A DNA stretch of 49,506 bases from Paraglomus occultum (GCA_910592205.1 CAJVPJ010000069.1:1-49506), one strand, 5' to 3'. Positions 23,915 through 35,559 are shown, counted from the stretch's first letter. Notes: a model not told the origin generated them from the letters alone. A program made the numbers and translations.

Positions 23915-25150
23915 TCAATTTATCAAAGTGTGACGAATCGTTGCCTTCATACCTGCAGCTGAATCCAAATCATACCTATTTCTCGGTTTAGGCAGGCCTC
24001 CAGTAGGTAAAAGCATACTAGAATATTTACTCTTCTTCTCGAGACATGACAATGGCTTTACATCATTATGGTAGACGGCATTCCACGCGCTGTCATCATA
24101 GCCAACGTCTGTAGTAAGCTTCCAAAGCGTATATGCATCAGGACGCTTATCAGGATCGGCATCACAACACCGCTCAGCAAGTTTCTTGTATTCTTCTGGT
24201 GCGGAGTCAGGCATAAATGGTCGTAGTCCACCCATAATATCACATACCAAATCTCTATCAAACTGTCTATCTCGAAAAGGTGGTTCACCAGTAGCCATCA
24301 AATACATAATGATACCAAAAGAATACACGTCTGATTTCTGAGTAAACTTGCGAGTATGGAAGACTTCCGGTGCAATAAAAGGTAAAACACCTTGAATGGT
24401 TGAACTTGACTCGTGTGAATTTACCGATCGTGAGAGACCAAGATCGCATATTAATGGAGTACTGGAATTCAAAACAATGTTTCCGCCATGAATATCGCAA
24501 TGCACTAATCCCACATCATGAATATTGTGCAGATGACGTGCAATACTCTTCAAATACTCCAATTTCATTCTCCACGTCAATGTGTTAATATTTTGATCCA
24601 AATAAGACAAAAGACTACCATTGTTAGCATACTGCATAACAATCATGTATTCTTTTGTTTCAGGGTCTTGAGTGACACCATAAATTTGAAGAAAAATAGC
24701 ATACGAACACTTGGCGTGATTTCTGAACTATAAAATAGATAGTGATCAGATTAAAATACCCACGTTAATTAATAATAACAAACATCGCTTACTTCAGAAA
24801 TAAATAGTTCCGGTGTTTTATCAAAATTCTTAAACCGTTTGAGTACAATAGTTTCTGGCATATGTATATACTTTACTTCTGAATATTTGTTATATTTGGC
24901 AGTATAAACTGTTCCATAACCACCAAATCCGATTTCTTTAATTTCATCAAAGTCAACATACTGCATGTACTTTACTTCTTTGTTACGTTGTATAAATATA
25001 TCCAATATTTCATGTATGTCATAGTAGAAAACTAAATAATATTCCCGAGTCGATGGTTCCCGGGTGATCCCAACGATCCAAATATTTTCGGGTGTTAATA
25101 TCTCTGGATATTCTTCAGTAAGCTATTTTGAGTGAACAGATAAAGTTGTT

Positions 25151-25228
<78 letters not shown>

Positions 25229-26516
25229 GCAACAGAAACAATAATAGTCAGTATGCCCGTTAATAATACTATTTGCATTTTACACGACGTGAAGAATTTA
25301 CCTGATGAAAATCAAATAATTGATCATTCTGTTCAATGACTATTTTTTTGAGTATCACTCTTGTCCATTCATTTGTCGTCGGTTCTAACCATTCTGCCAT
25401 ATGTGTGCATCCATGGCGTAATAATGTCGCCTGTTGCACGTTTGTCAATAGGGAATATTCAATCCACTGTATATACGCATCATATTCATTCATTGTATTA
25501 CTCCATGATTTCATAATAAATGAATCCAATGACTTGTTGCCAGTCGTCCAATCAGCAGATCGTAGTGTTTTACACCAATAACAAAATAGATTTATCCTAG
25601 GTTCTATATCTAATCGTTCCATACACGCCAGACACAATTCATTGCTAACTTTTATTAGACAATATTCTTGTTTACTCGCACCGTATGTGAATCCGATAGT
25701 GACCCAAACATCCGTGGTAAGAATGTCTGGATGCTCATCACATAACTAGTGAAAATTATAAACGTCAATATATATCTAAACAATTGATAAACATGTCATA
25801 TTCGCACTTGATAGTCACCTTGTCGTAATATGAATTATCCGCTTCATCTGTTATTTCGAACGAAATCAATTTAACGTCAGCACGAGTAGGTAGACCGTAT
25901 AAGCGTGCGTAATATCCCCTATCATCAATACAATCGAATGGAATCCATTCCAAATAGGCATGATTTGGTGAGTCTGTTTGTAATTGAGACTTTTTAATAA
26001 ACTCATCGAGTTGCTTATTGTTGCTAGTCCATCCATCGCATAACTCTTTATGTCCACATATGCACCACACAGGACTGCATCGGAGCATACCACATTTAGA
26101 ACAGAATCCGTATCGAGAATAACAATGGTAAAAGCGTCTGCGTGCAACCATGTAATAGTTATTATCATTCTCGGTAAATCCAATTATGCGCTCATTGCGC
26201 TTCTTAAGCCATGTGGAATATCGTCGATATTGACTGACATCATTATTGTACTTGTGCGTCGGAATTGAGTATATCCTAGCAAACTCACTCACAAGTGTTT
26301 GTGTACATTCTTCACTACCTCCAAGTGATAGCAGATAGCGTAATAGACGCTGTCAATCTGAGTTGGCTTTATATCGGTGATTTGCGAGTAAGGAATCCAT
26401 TTCATATTAAGTTTATTGTATTCATTTACGTAGGAAGTTTGAATCAAGTCGTCAATTGCTTGATTGACTGACGGCATAATTTTTGGTTTTTCAAGCAAAC
26501 GAGTTCCGAAGATCAT
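23915..26516 (-). CDS. Multi-module TKL-like kinase with repeated N-lobe-like segments (paralog 2)
   Basis: Exons 26516-26319, 26250-25819, 25745-25302, 25122-24793 and 24727-23915 join in frame (738 residues). Module 1 (about 15-120): IDDLIQ helix, MKWIPYSQITDI, RIIGFTENDNNYYMVA. Module 2 (about 125-240): CSKC...CICG ribbon, GWTSNNKQLDEFI, LEWIPFDCI, WVTIGFTYGASKQEYCLI. Module 3 (about 245-395): CLAC...CYWC ribbon, DWTTGNKSLDSFI, IQWIEYSLL, VILKKI, WIVGITREPSTREYYLVF. Then comes a complete kinase domain (about 410-690) with IGFGGYGTVYTA, Lys453, HCDIHGGN (Asp546), CDLG (Asp563) and APE. Each module reads like kinase strands beta1-beta5 without a C-lobe. The exon 1-2 join is uncertain: a 68-bp intron keeps frame, but the upstream part of frame 2 also looks coding. 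Substrates are unknown. Confidence 0.78.
25151..25228 (+). repeat. (ACA)26 microsatellite inside kinase intron 3
   Basis: Seventy-eight bases of pure trinucleotide repeat, (TTG)n on the coding strand, within the 179-bp intron 25123-25301. It lies between module 3 and the exon that leads into the kinase domain. Confidence 0.95.
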
Positions 26517-27555
26517 TATTGTGTTATGTCGCAAATATGCACTATTCGATTTCGTATATGACCTTTTTTAGGATTTGAGTCACGATAATCTATAAACTGT
26601 TATAGATTGTTCGTTCCGGATAAACGAAACTTTGTAATTGTAAGTTTTGTAGAAACAAAGTGGAGTTACGGCCCCGCCACACGGCCGCACAGCCCTACCG
26701 TTCCGACACTTTTTATACACTGGTCCAATTACTCCATTTGTCTAGTTGTAATTAAAAATGGCGGCTAAACATTAATTAATATAATTGTATTCAACTTATA
26801 ATGCGTTTTATGTTTGAATTTTCTTTTTTTAAAATAAAGCATCTTTAGCATATATAGCACATTGCTCAGTGCAGACGTTGAATTGGGTGACAGACTTGTT
26901 ACTGATGCACACAATAACAAGTCACTCACAATTCGTAAACATTATTGACAACCAAGACGCGAATTTATTTAAAGTCTGCGATCAAGATGATAATAGTCTC
27001 AAATTTTAGCTGGCGAAACGAGTAGATTCTTAATAAAAGTCCATTGACTTATGCCAACACATATGGTTCTCCAACATGACTGTCATCAACGTCACATATA
27101 TTCTGACTATCGATAGGTAAAGAGATTGCAATACGCATTCTATTTAAACACTACTGACCTCACCTTCGTTCACTCTGCAATAAGCTTCACCAAAATCAAA
27201 AATTTACACTTTGAGTACAGCTCTTCAAGTTGTCTATATTGACATTGCAACGAAACAAGATAAAAGAAGCATACCCACCCCCCTCGACCACACGACTGCC
27301 TATGTCAACCAATGAAAAGCGAAAGCTAGAAATATATCTGTTCTGTTTGAGTAATGAAATATAATGCGATAGTTTCGGTCGTAGTGCCTAAGTACTACGA
27401 ATTGATAAATTTCATGATGCTATGTATTCAATAGGTAAAAGAATAAATTATTAGAACCAAACGATGACCGTTTGTTTATTGTACCAAAGACTGTTTGATC
27501 GACTAGTCAACTGTTTCAAACTGATCGGCGCCTAGCCTATTATAATAACACAACC
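26517..27555. other. Upstream region of kinase paralog 2, nothing supported
   Basis: The reading frame of exon 1 stays open about 40 bp further upstream without ATG, so a 5' exon may be missing. The rest has no coding pattern. A short GC-rich patch (GCCCCGCCACACGGCCGCAC, about 26669-26690) stands out from the AT-rich background. Confidence 0.4.
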
Positions 27556-27661
27556 CGCACTTATATTTCGCCTTAGAAAATTGAATTATAAAATCTTTCC
27601 AACGTCGGCATCGAACAATTTATTCTATAAGAAAGCAAACAAAAAACCGTTAATAATGCTT
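27556..27661. repeat. Dispersed repeat, copy B
   Basis: Aligns with 4508-4615, sharing ordered blocks including AATTATAAA, TTTCCAACGTCGGCATCGAA and GCAAACAA. Copy A carries a MITE immediately upstream; copy B does not. Confidence 0.55.
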
Positions 27662-28261
27662 CACTTTTCGATGCATGTGCGATATTTATTGTGACGAAGA
27701 ACCGCGCGCAAATTGACGAGAAGCTGCTTGTTGATGCGAAGAAGCTCAAAGAGAAGACCGCTTAATTATATGAATATCAGATAGAAACGGGAGCTGCTGA
27801 TTCTTCAATTCAAGGCGCTTGCTATTACGTGAAACACTGAGCACAAGATCGGGTACGTCTCTTTTGACTGATATTTATTTTATTGCCCGACTTTATTGTT
27901 AGTCATTCTGGCATGATATAAATTTATGTATAGCTTACAGTTGTGAGTAATTAAAATGTCATTAATATTAATCAAATTAGTTTAACCTTCAGCCACACTA
28001 GTCTCTCGTTTACGTCACAAATAAGACGTTTACTTTTGTCTATTTTTTTTACAGCATGTCCATATATATTAATATTGCTTTTTTCCCCAAATTTGATTCC
28101 GGTCACATCCATTGCTTTTAACTGAACCATTAGAAATATATCGAGAACTTAACTTTACGTAATTCGGCAAACTTTTCTCTTTAACAGCAAAGTGAAATAT
28201 CTAATATTGCTTTTTCGTATTCGATTCTTTTTTTCTTTTTCCAAACTCCTCTCCATTCCAG

Positions 28262-28449
28262 AACTTTCCCCCACATCCCTGCACAGTTTCCGTCGAAACT
28301 TAGTTTGAAGAAATTCTCTGACAAACGCGCATCGATGCGTGCCGCCTGTGGTATGACAGTTTCTCATAAAATAGTTTCTGTTATATAGTTTTAAGCAGTT
28401 TTAATTTAACCCCTTTTTTTTAGTGCCGGCCGCGATGAGAACGTAGACG
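28262..28449 (+). other. Two coding-like exons, unassigned
   Basis: After acceptor CCATTCCAG an open stretch (28262-28350) reads FPHIPAQFPSKLSLKKFSDK and then RASMRAAC. It ends at a GTATGA donor and joins an exon after TTTTTTTTAG (about 28424) that ends in a stop near 28449. The intron is about 73 bp, typical of this window. The start and earlier exons are not found, and the family is unknown. It may be the 3' end of a gene or a remnant. Confidence 0.25.
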
Positions 28450-29243
28450 TATTTGCGTACTGTTTCGGTGTGCACCACGACATTTAAATCAAGTATCGAA
28501 CTGTAGACTTGGTTAGTAAGTTACAAACTTTTATATTAACTATAATGTTTGACTTGTAAAACAATTTTATTCAATAAATTTTCTAGGAATGGCAGACGGT
28601 CTAAGAAGCATATTTAAGTCAACAAACTTCATTGCTGGAGCAAAACAGCCGCACACCCATTAATCATTGAAACTACCAGCGGGAGCAGAAACTTATATTA
28701 TTATAATTAAGACATCACTGCTGTGCTGCGAAGAAATATTAGTAGCCGAAAGGAGGACTATTGGATAGTTATTGCTTTTTGTTTTTTCCTACCTTCTGCA
28801 ATATAATATAATCACTATAGTTGCTAACTGCAAAAGTTTTGTTACTTTGATACCAGCACTTCAGTATATTCAATATTTATCTTGCTAATAATTTTTTACG
28901 ATTACAATGGTAACGTCGTATTTATTATCAAACTTATTTTGTTCATTTTCTGGTCCAGTGAAGATAAACCCACATCTGCCATCGGGATTATTATTTGACG
29001 TGTTACGTCGTAGTTAGAATATATTCCTCGATCTATAGGCTTTCTAATCGAAGTAATATTCAAAGTTATATGATAATACCGAGACAACTATTATCAGTGA
29101 GTAGAGTATTTAATAACCAACGTCAAAGTCCTTATTTATCACATTTTGTTATGTGATAGGACACTATGTCTGTTGGTTATATACACCATCAACTCTGATC
29201 CATATGGGATAGCCTCTATATTAATGAACTTTAAACTGTTGTA

Positions 29244-29824
29244 ATGAGTGATATTAGTGATACTGATATACTGTACTTGAATCAAGATGTAGACAAGACA
29301 GCAATACGATTTCTAAACTCAAAAAATTTCTCAGGAAAACTAGAAAGCAATCAGTTAGGAAGAGAAACCGAATAATTGTGAAAAAATGCTTGTTTATTCC
29401 AATTATCGAGCGATTCGAATATTCCCACATAGGACATACTTTATTATTAATTGTTATTATGTTAACTGCTATTGTTGTCGTCAGGGTCCTTATTGTTTCT
29501 ACTACAACCTTATTCTATAAATGCAGAAATCATTTCACTTTATTTGGCAAGAGCAAGTGAGCATTATTATCATTCTCATCATTTTTATATAACGCCACCC
29601 ATTATTAAGCTCGATTGGAGACTTACCTGGAAAGGCAGAGATCGGAGATCAGCACCATTATTCGATTATTTGGTTCATGAGCTAAAAACTGAAACACACA
29701 ATTGCGTAAAGTTTGACGTTACAGTTAATTAATAATTTGTGACGTTTTTGTAATTTTTGTATTTGTCTTGTCAGCGTATCATGAATTGCATCAGTTTTGT
29801 GCGATTATTCGAGTTAGATGCTGA
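29244..29824 (+). CDS. Possible COMM-domain protein (COMMD10-like), structure unresolved
   Basis: Coding-like pieces lie in order on the plus strand. 29244-29372 begins MSDISDTDILYLNQDVDKTA. A piece ends SFHFIWQEQ at 29556. After a 53-bp intron, 29610 begins LDWRLTWKGRDRR and continues to KFDVTV near 29722. After CTTGTCAG, 29776 begins with a frame reading YHELHQFCAIIRV and stops at 29824. Trp-Arg-Leu, then Phe-Asp-Val, then His-Glu-Leu is the spacing of a COMM domain. The last join is off by one base and the join after exon 1 was not found, so this could be a pseudogene or a wrong call. Confidence 0.35.
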
Positions 29825-30899
29825 GACTCAACGCCATATCTTAGGCTACACACCTCCCCTCCACACAATACACGTTGGCCGTTTATGTAAGCGTGCGCAA
29901 TTTCGAATAACAACAAACGTTAGGAGAAATGATAAGCAAAGGTTTTAAATACTGTGGAAATGGATTTATGCATTTAATCTTGTTGCATTTAATCTGTTTC
30001 ACGCTCTAAAAACATCAACCTACATTGGAAACAAATAAGCAATCGGGAAAAATCCAGATTTGGGTGTGACAGAACGTATTAAATCGCATGTCGTGTAATT
30101 AATTGATCGCTGCAAAGATAACGAGTACAGAAACATTTTGCTCCTTTAACATGGCAACCATCCTCGGTACGCGACGAACGTTGAAATTAATTATATTGGT
30201 ATTCGCACCCACACTTCCTGGTTTTAGATCTCGAATAAAGCCGGTAACATTCCGAAAGAGAGTATAACATGTGGGAATAAACGTAGCTAGATTCTTTTGT
30301 AAATTATTAGGCTGACTGATTGTTTGGCGTTTAGTAACGTTCTCCAGATGCCACCTTGTTTATCAAAATAGGAGTAGAGTTACAGGGGAAGATTTATTGT
30401 CTCTGTTTATATTTGGAGAAATCATTCCAGGAATGCAAATAGTTAGATATTGTTCTCCATCATATTAATATCACGAGTTGATTATTTCCCCATGTGATAT
30501 AGACGGCTATGCTTGACCGACATCAGGTTAATCTGAACATTAACATTTCTAATTCCCACCACACAATATAATTAACCGTGTGATACGCCTTAATATAGCT
30601 TATCAGAATATGTTTGTGAAATAATGATAGGCTGGTTTGTATTTGTTTCATGTAACTTAATTAAACTTTCAACCACTCACAAAAGTTACTAGTAAACTCG
30701 TGGTTAACAAAAGTTTATAAATCTTTTGTACGGCTTATTATGAACGCAACGTAACGTTTTCCACACTATTTAACCCAATATCCTCATGATTCTATAAATA
30801 CTCAACGTTTTAAACTCTGCTACGAGAATAAAAGATAATACCTCTCCAAACACAATCAAAGTGATATACAATTCGTTTTGACAACACCTATCATATGCC
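29825..30899. other. Intergenic, promoter side of the hydrolase gene
   Basis: No supported gene. A CAATCAAAG-containing A-rich segment precedes the ATG at 30900. Confidence 0.4.
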
Positions 30900-32153
30900 A
30901 TGGCAGTAATAACGGGTCTAGAGCAGACGATTGACGACGAGAGTGCTCACAATATGACACTGAATCAAGCGAAACAACTGTTAAGCAACCCACGGTCTCG
31001 TCGCATTGTAGCTCTGGCCTCTGGGAAAGTTGGCGTATGCGAAGTCGGAGATCCCAATGGATATCCCGTAGTATGGCTTACTGGTAAGTAAGGAAAAAAA
31101 AGAGAGAGAGAGGGCAACAGGGGAGCAGGACGGGGGGAAATAGAGATTCTGTTGTTTTGTCAATTTTTAACTGAATTCATGCAAGAATCTAATTCACTTC
31201 ACTTTAAATGAATAGGAAACATGGGACCCGCAATGACAATTCTCTTGTACGAAAATATCGCAAGAAGACATCGAATACGACTCATTTCTATCGACAGGCC
31301 GGTTAGTTGCAGGCTTTGTCAACCAATTACTCCTCCTCCCCTTTATTTTGTGGGTGTGTCTGCTATAACGATTTCCACTAACTTGATCCATTTCGCACAG
31401 GGATATAACGCAACCCAATTCACACCAGGCCTTCCCTTAGTCTTTGAATTTGTCGACATAATCAATGAAGTCACATTATACCTTGGCGTATCCCGATTCG
31501 GTCTTGCCGCTTTCTCGCTTGGTGCCGTTTACGCTTTCGCCTTCTCGCTCTGGTACCCCGAACGCCTAATGGGCACCATGCACATGGTCAGTCCCTGGCT
31601 ATCTACCTCCACACCCGGTGCATCGTCCAAACTAAAATCGATAGCTCGTTACGCACCAAATTTCCTGATTCGCACCACACTATACACGGTTCCGACAATG
31701 GGTCAGTTTTTTTATAATCTTTGGGGTACCATTGCTTCTCTCGGGTCGTCGAACAGCGATAAAATGGATTTGGAAGATAAAAAGAGCAATTCTGCGGCTG
31801 CTACCTCTGCGTTTCAGATAGCTCCGGGGAGGAGCTATATATACAATGAAGTGTATTCGAATGCGTTGTCTAATTTACAGAGTGGGAAGCAGGGGCCGCA
31901 CAACGATTGGACTGTTGCCTTGGAGAGAGAACCGTGGGGATTCTCCTATGAAGAGACGACCTATCCTGCTAAAGTATTCATGGGTGATTTGGATGAGGAC
32001 GTGCCTATAAGTGCTTGGAAATACATGAGTCAGCGGATGGATAATGTCGAATTGAAGATTATTCCTGGTGGCAAGCACTATTTATTGTATCGTATGGATT
32101 TTATGGAGGATTTGTTTGAGATGGTTGCAAAGGCTGTTCGTGAAGAAAAGTAG
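30900..32153 (+). CDS. Alpha/beta hydrolase
   Basis: Exons 30900-31083, 31216-31301 and 31401-32153 encode 340 residues. Seen: an N-terminal beta strand with GKVGVCEVGDPNGYPVVWLTG, the oxyanion region GNMGPAMT, DRPGYNATQF after splicing, the nucleophile elbow AAFSLGA (Ser129; the first Gly of GxSxG is replaced by Phe/Ala context), Asp in FMGDLDEDVPI and His in PGGKHYLLY near the C-terminus. The triad is therefore complete and hydrolase activity is likely, but the substrate is unknown. No signal peptide or transmembrane anchor is obvious; a helical lid lies between about 150 and 240. The second intron (31302-31400) is 99 bp, stop-free and a multiple of three, so unspli­ced message stays in frame, but the DRPGY turn would be broken. 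Confidence 0.88.
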
Positions 32154-32459
32154 AACGAGACAAAGAACATATATATTTATAATAACGGAGCTTGTCGAGT
32201 GTGATGCGATGGTGATGGGTTTTAATGACATTTCTTTCCGAGTGGGAGTTGTGGATTATGTGACGTGAGAAGTAATGTAGCGGTTGTACATTTTTGACAA
32301 TACTTAATAGCTCATTTGTAATATTATTCATAATTTTGTATTTATTAACGATTCAATAGTTAATTCGATTTATAATGACTGTATATATCAATAAACTACA
32401 TCAGATAGACACAATTTTAATGAGATTTGATTCTGCTTTGTAATGCATACTCAAACATC
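32154..32459. other. 3' region of the hydrolase gene
   Basis: AT-rich, no gene seen. Confidence 0.4.
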
Positions 32460-33920
32460 AGATAGTACACATGAATCTGGTACCGTGGTCTTTTGAAAAG
32501 CATGATCAGTCTTATCGAAATTGGGAAAACGAAAAACAACACCAACTTCAGCGGATATCAGTACCAAAAAACAAACACTAAATTTCTATACCGGAAAAAT
32601 GCTGTCAGCAGCCAATAGAAGGCACGAACGTGGTATTAAAAAATCAACTGTTTCGTTTTTTTCTCCCACTCATGTGACACTAATTTTTATTAACCTGATA
32701 TTTATGACACGTAAAGTTGTTGTTATATCAATATAATAACAGTAATAGGATAACAGTACAAACTTCAATAACCTGCAAAACGGGAATGCACATTTTGCTC
32801 ATATAAAACTTTGAGGTAGATGCAAATAATAAAAAAAAAAGATGTCATTGATAAAAAAGTTTACAGCTCTTCCAAATGATTGAATATAAATAATATAAAT
32901 TTGACATTCATTTAATTTAACTACGTTTAACTCTCTTATTATACGACTCAACTTTTTCTCTTATCTTCTTTCTCTTAGCTTCAACCCCGTTTTCATAAAA
33001 GATATAGCCTTTATTTCTTGCCTTACTATAGCCTTGTTCGGCAGCTTTTTCATATAATTCAATTGCCTTTGACATGTCTTCTTTTACTCCAATTCCATTT
33101 TCATAATACAAACCAAGTGTGTATTGTGCATAAACATTACCACCTTCAGCAAGCAATTGATACAATTCAATTACATCCTGGATATCATAATCACCAATAA
33201 AGCTGCTACAATGTGTGCCATTGTCATGATTGCATTGCACTGACATATAAATATGTGCCTCTTTAATATTAACTAGTTTATGATATAATTCAAATGCTTT
33301 CTGGTTATCTTTTTCTGTTCCAGTTCCATTCTCATAACATGAAGCAAGGCTAAGTTGTGCAAGGGAGTCCCCTTGTTTAGCTGCTTTTTTATTATTATAC
33401 AATTCAACTGCCATTTGTTCATTTTTTTCTACTCCAGTTTCATTCTCATAACATAAAGCAAGAATACATTGTGCTTTGGCATCTCCTTGTTCAGCAGCTT
33501 TTTGATATAATTCAACTGCCTTCTGCTCATCTTTTTCTAATACTAATCCTGCTCCATTTTCATAACACCAACCAAGATTATATTGTGCTTTGGCATGCCC
33601 TTGTTCAGCAGCTTTTCAATATTAATATAATTCAACTGCCTTCTGTTAATCTTTTTCTACCCCAGTTCCATTCTTATAACACCAACCAATATTACATTGT
33701 GCACCAGCATCTCCTTGTTCAGCAGCTTTTTGATATAATTCAACTGCCTTCTGTTCATCTATTTCTATTCTAATTCCATTCTCATAACATAATAATAAAG
33801 CAAGATTATGCATCAGCATTTCCTTGTTCAGCTGCTTTTTGATAGGTTAATAGCACTTTTTGGTTTCCCTTTTTCATTCTAGTGTAGCATGAAAGAATAT
33901 AGTGATGGTAATGGGAAGTT
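32460..33920. repeat. Segmental duplication, copy 1 (with Sel1 pseudogene)
   Basis: Matches 35560-37770 in the same orientation. The shared 3' flank includes CATGATC-GTCTTAT, AAATTTCTATAC, AAAAATGCTGTCAGC, GTGGTATTAAAAAATCAA, GTCATTGAT and TTGACATTCAT-TAATTTAACTA. The copies differ mainly in the number of Sel1 repeats. Confidence 0.8.
32917..33877 (-). pseudogene. Sel1-repeat protein, broken copy
   Basis: Begins with the same MKKGN-type start as the intact paralog (ATG at 33877). It then breaks: a deletion in the first repeat shifts the frame (around 33808-33815), GAA of a VEKDE motif is TAA (about 33644), and an A/T-rich insertion in a repeat adds further stops (about 33618-33630). Downstream an open stretch still encodes about four to five Sel1 units plus the same degenerate repeat and basic tail as the paralog. 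It has about seven units against about fourteen in the paralog. A shorter product from the internal ATG at 33414 (165 residues) is possible. Confidence 0.8.
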
Positions 33921-33934
33921 GAAGAGGTTTTTAT

Positions 33935-33977
33935 ATGACGTTCTCTTATAGAGGGTTCTTTTATGGAGGTGCGACTG
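33935..33977 (-). mobile_element. Solo terminal repeat of a pogo/Tc1-mariner-like element
   Basis: On the minus strand it reads CAGTCGCACCTCCATAAAAG followed by AACCCTCTATAA and abuts TA at 33978. This matches the end of the MITE at 44672-44813. The opposite end was not found. It lies directly upstream of the Sel1 pseudogene. Confidence 0.5.
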
Positions 33978-34062
33978 TATAAATTATGTTAGATATCAGC
34001 AACAGGTCAGTGACTTTACTGCGGATATATCAAAAACGCAAAACACCAATCATCTCTCGTGG

Positions 34063-34293
34063 ATGTGTGTAACATGTCAGTATGTAAAATTTTATGTGTA
34101 CGCGCGTCAGAAGAATCCCGAACGTTGGTCACTAGCAGATTTTGACGCGGGGGCCATTGCCAATGTCCCTGGCGCCAACATTATAGTAGCACACCGGTTT
34201 TTTAATAAGTTTTTGAAAACAGCGTGTGCATCAACGAAAACTATACTCGTCGTCTGTTGGAGACGAAAAAGGTCAGTGCTACTTTTCAACTAA
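34063..34293 (+). other. Coding-like ORF, unassigned
   Basis: A 76-codon frame with balanced composition in its middle (WSLADFDAGAIANVPGANII, HRFFNKFLKT). It is not recognised. It may be an exon or a transposon remnant and lies between the two Sel1 copies. Confidence 0.25.
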
Positions 34294-34334
34294 TACAAAG
34301 AGGGATGACTGTGGATGGTGGATCGCTTTGCAAC

Positions 34335-34465
34335 TCTTGCTGACTACGCCTTGGCGGAGGATCCAAACTTGCCGAATCGGGGGACCAGCTCCTAACTACG
34401 ACTCTGGAGACTGTCTAAACCTTTCCTGATCACCTTGCTGCCCTTTGCTGACTACGCCTTGGCAA
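34335..34465 (+). repeat. Direct repeat of 19 bp in a GC-richer patch
   Basis: TTGCTGACTACGCCTTGGC occurs twice, near 34338 and 34446, about 108 bp apart. The segment between is clearly more GC-rich than its flanks. No tRNA- or 5S-like boxes were seen that would make it a standard SINE. Confidence 0.6.
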
Positions 34466-34489
34466 GGGTGGGTTAGGCGGAGGTCTTCC

Positions 34490-35559
34490 ATTGCTGTCGT
34501 GTATTTTCTCAATATGTGCAGTTTGCTCTCCACGTCCAGATGTTAATAACCTTCACATATTTTGATAATGATGATGTAAAAGCAAATAGATCACTTTGGT
34601 ATAATACAGACGCTTTGCAAATGGTTTATCAAGCAACGGAAGCCGTTAGGACGCATACTGTGAACTTGATAATCTCACAATAAATTGTGTCGGAAAGCTT
34701 ATTGGTCAGAAAAGAGTAAATAATTTGCTTTGCTAGTTGATTTGCTTTTATGAAATAGCACTGATGTTTATCGTTGGCAAGGATTTGCCGATTGCAAGCA
34801 ACCAAAGTTTATGAAAATACTAATGAAATTATGGGTTTGACACATTATAATTATGAATTAGAGGGTGGGTGATGACTCGGAATCAGAATCGGACTATCTC
34901 TCATCGTAAGGTTATCTTTTGTGTGTTATTGTTATTAATTTACAGTTTAACATTACACTTTTTATGCATTTAATACCACCAGAGAGGATGAACAAGAAAA
35001 GAAATATGCTAATGAGGTGAGATATTTAGTCTTAAGATTCAGGAAACAGCATAAGCTGCATAGCACTGTGTTCTACTGCCAGAATAATAAGTCCAAGATG
35101 CTAATTCAACTGCTTTTGTAATTATCAGGATGGTCAGCTACATGTAGCCAAAATCATGAGAGAAAAAGATGAAACATTGACTATAATGAATGTCAAGACA
35201 TGTATACCACACCCAATACCAAGAGATGTGCACCATCTGGAACCACTAGGACTAAACGATTTTTAGAACAAAGGGAATTTATGACTGAAGAGGACATAAA
35301 ATATATACGTAATATAATTAGACGTTTAGACGAGTCTGTGGAAAAATCAAAACATCAAACCTTGTTAATATTAACAGAATATATTATATATTAGCCAATA
35401 AAATTGCTTGTGATACTTAAATCAGTTATATCCCCGCTTCAGATATATCCCCCAAAGTCTCCGCCCCAAGTACCAAGGTGGGGATATAAACAAGTGATGA
35501 CTGTAGACAGGTGCAATTGTACTCAAAAATCGGATTTTTATAGAGGTACACATTTATCT
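34490..35559. other. Region between the Sel1 copies, no clear gene
   Basis: Contains a 64-codon frame at 35200-35394 of doubtful coding character and A/T-rich sequence. No family match. Confidence 0.35.

Noticed and set aside
25151-25228. Trinucleotide tract considered as a coding polyglutamine/polyleucine run
   Set aside because: It lies between a good donor and acceptor, and the exons on both sides match the paralog only when it is removed.
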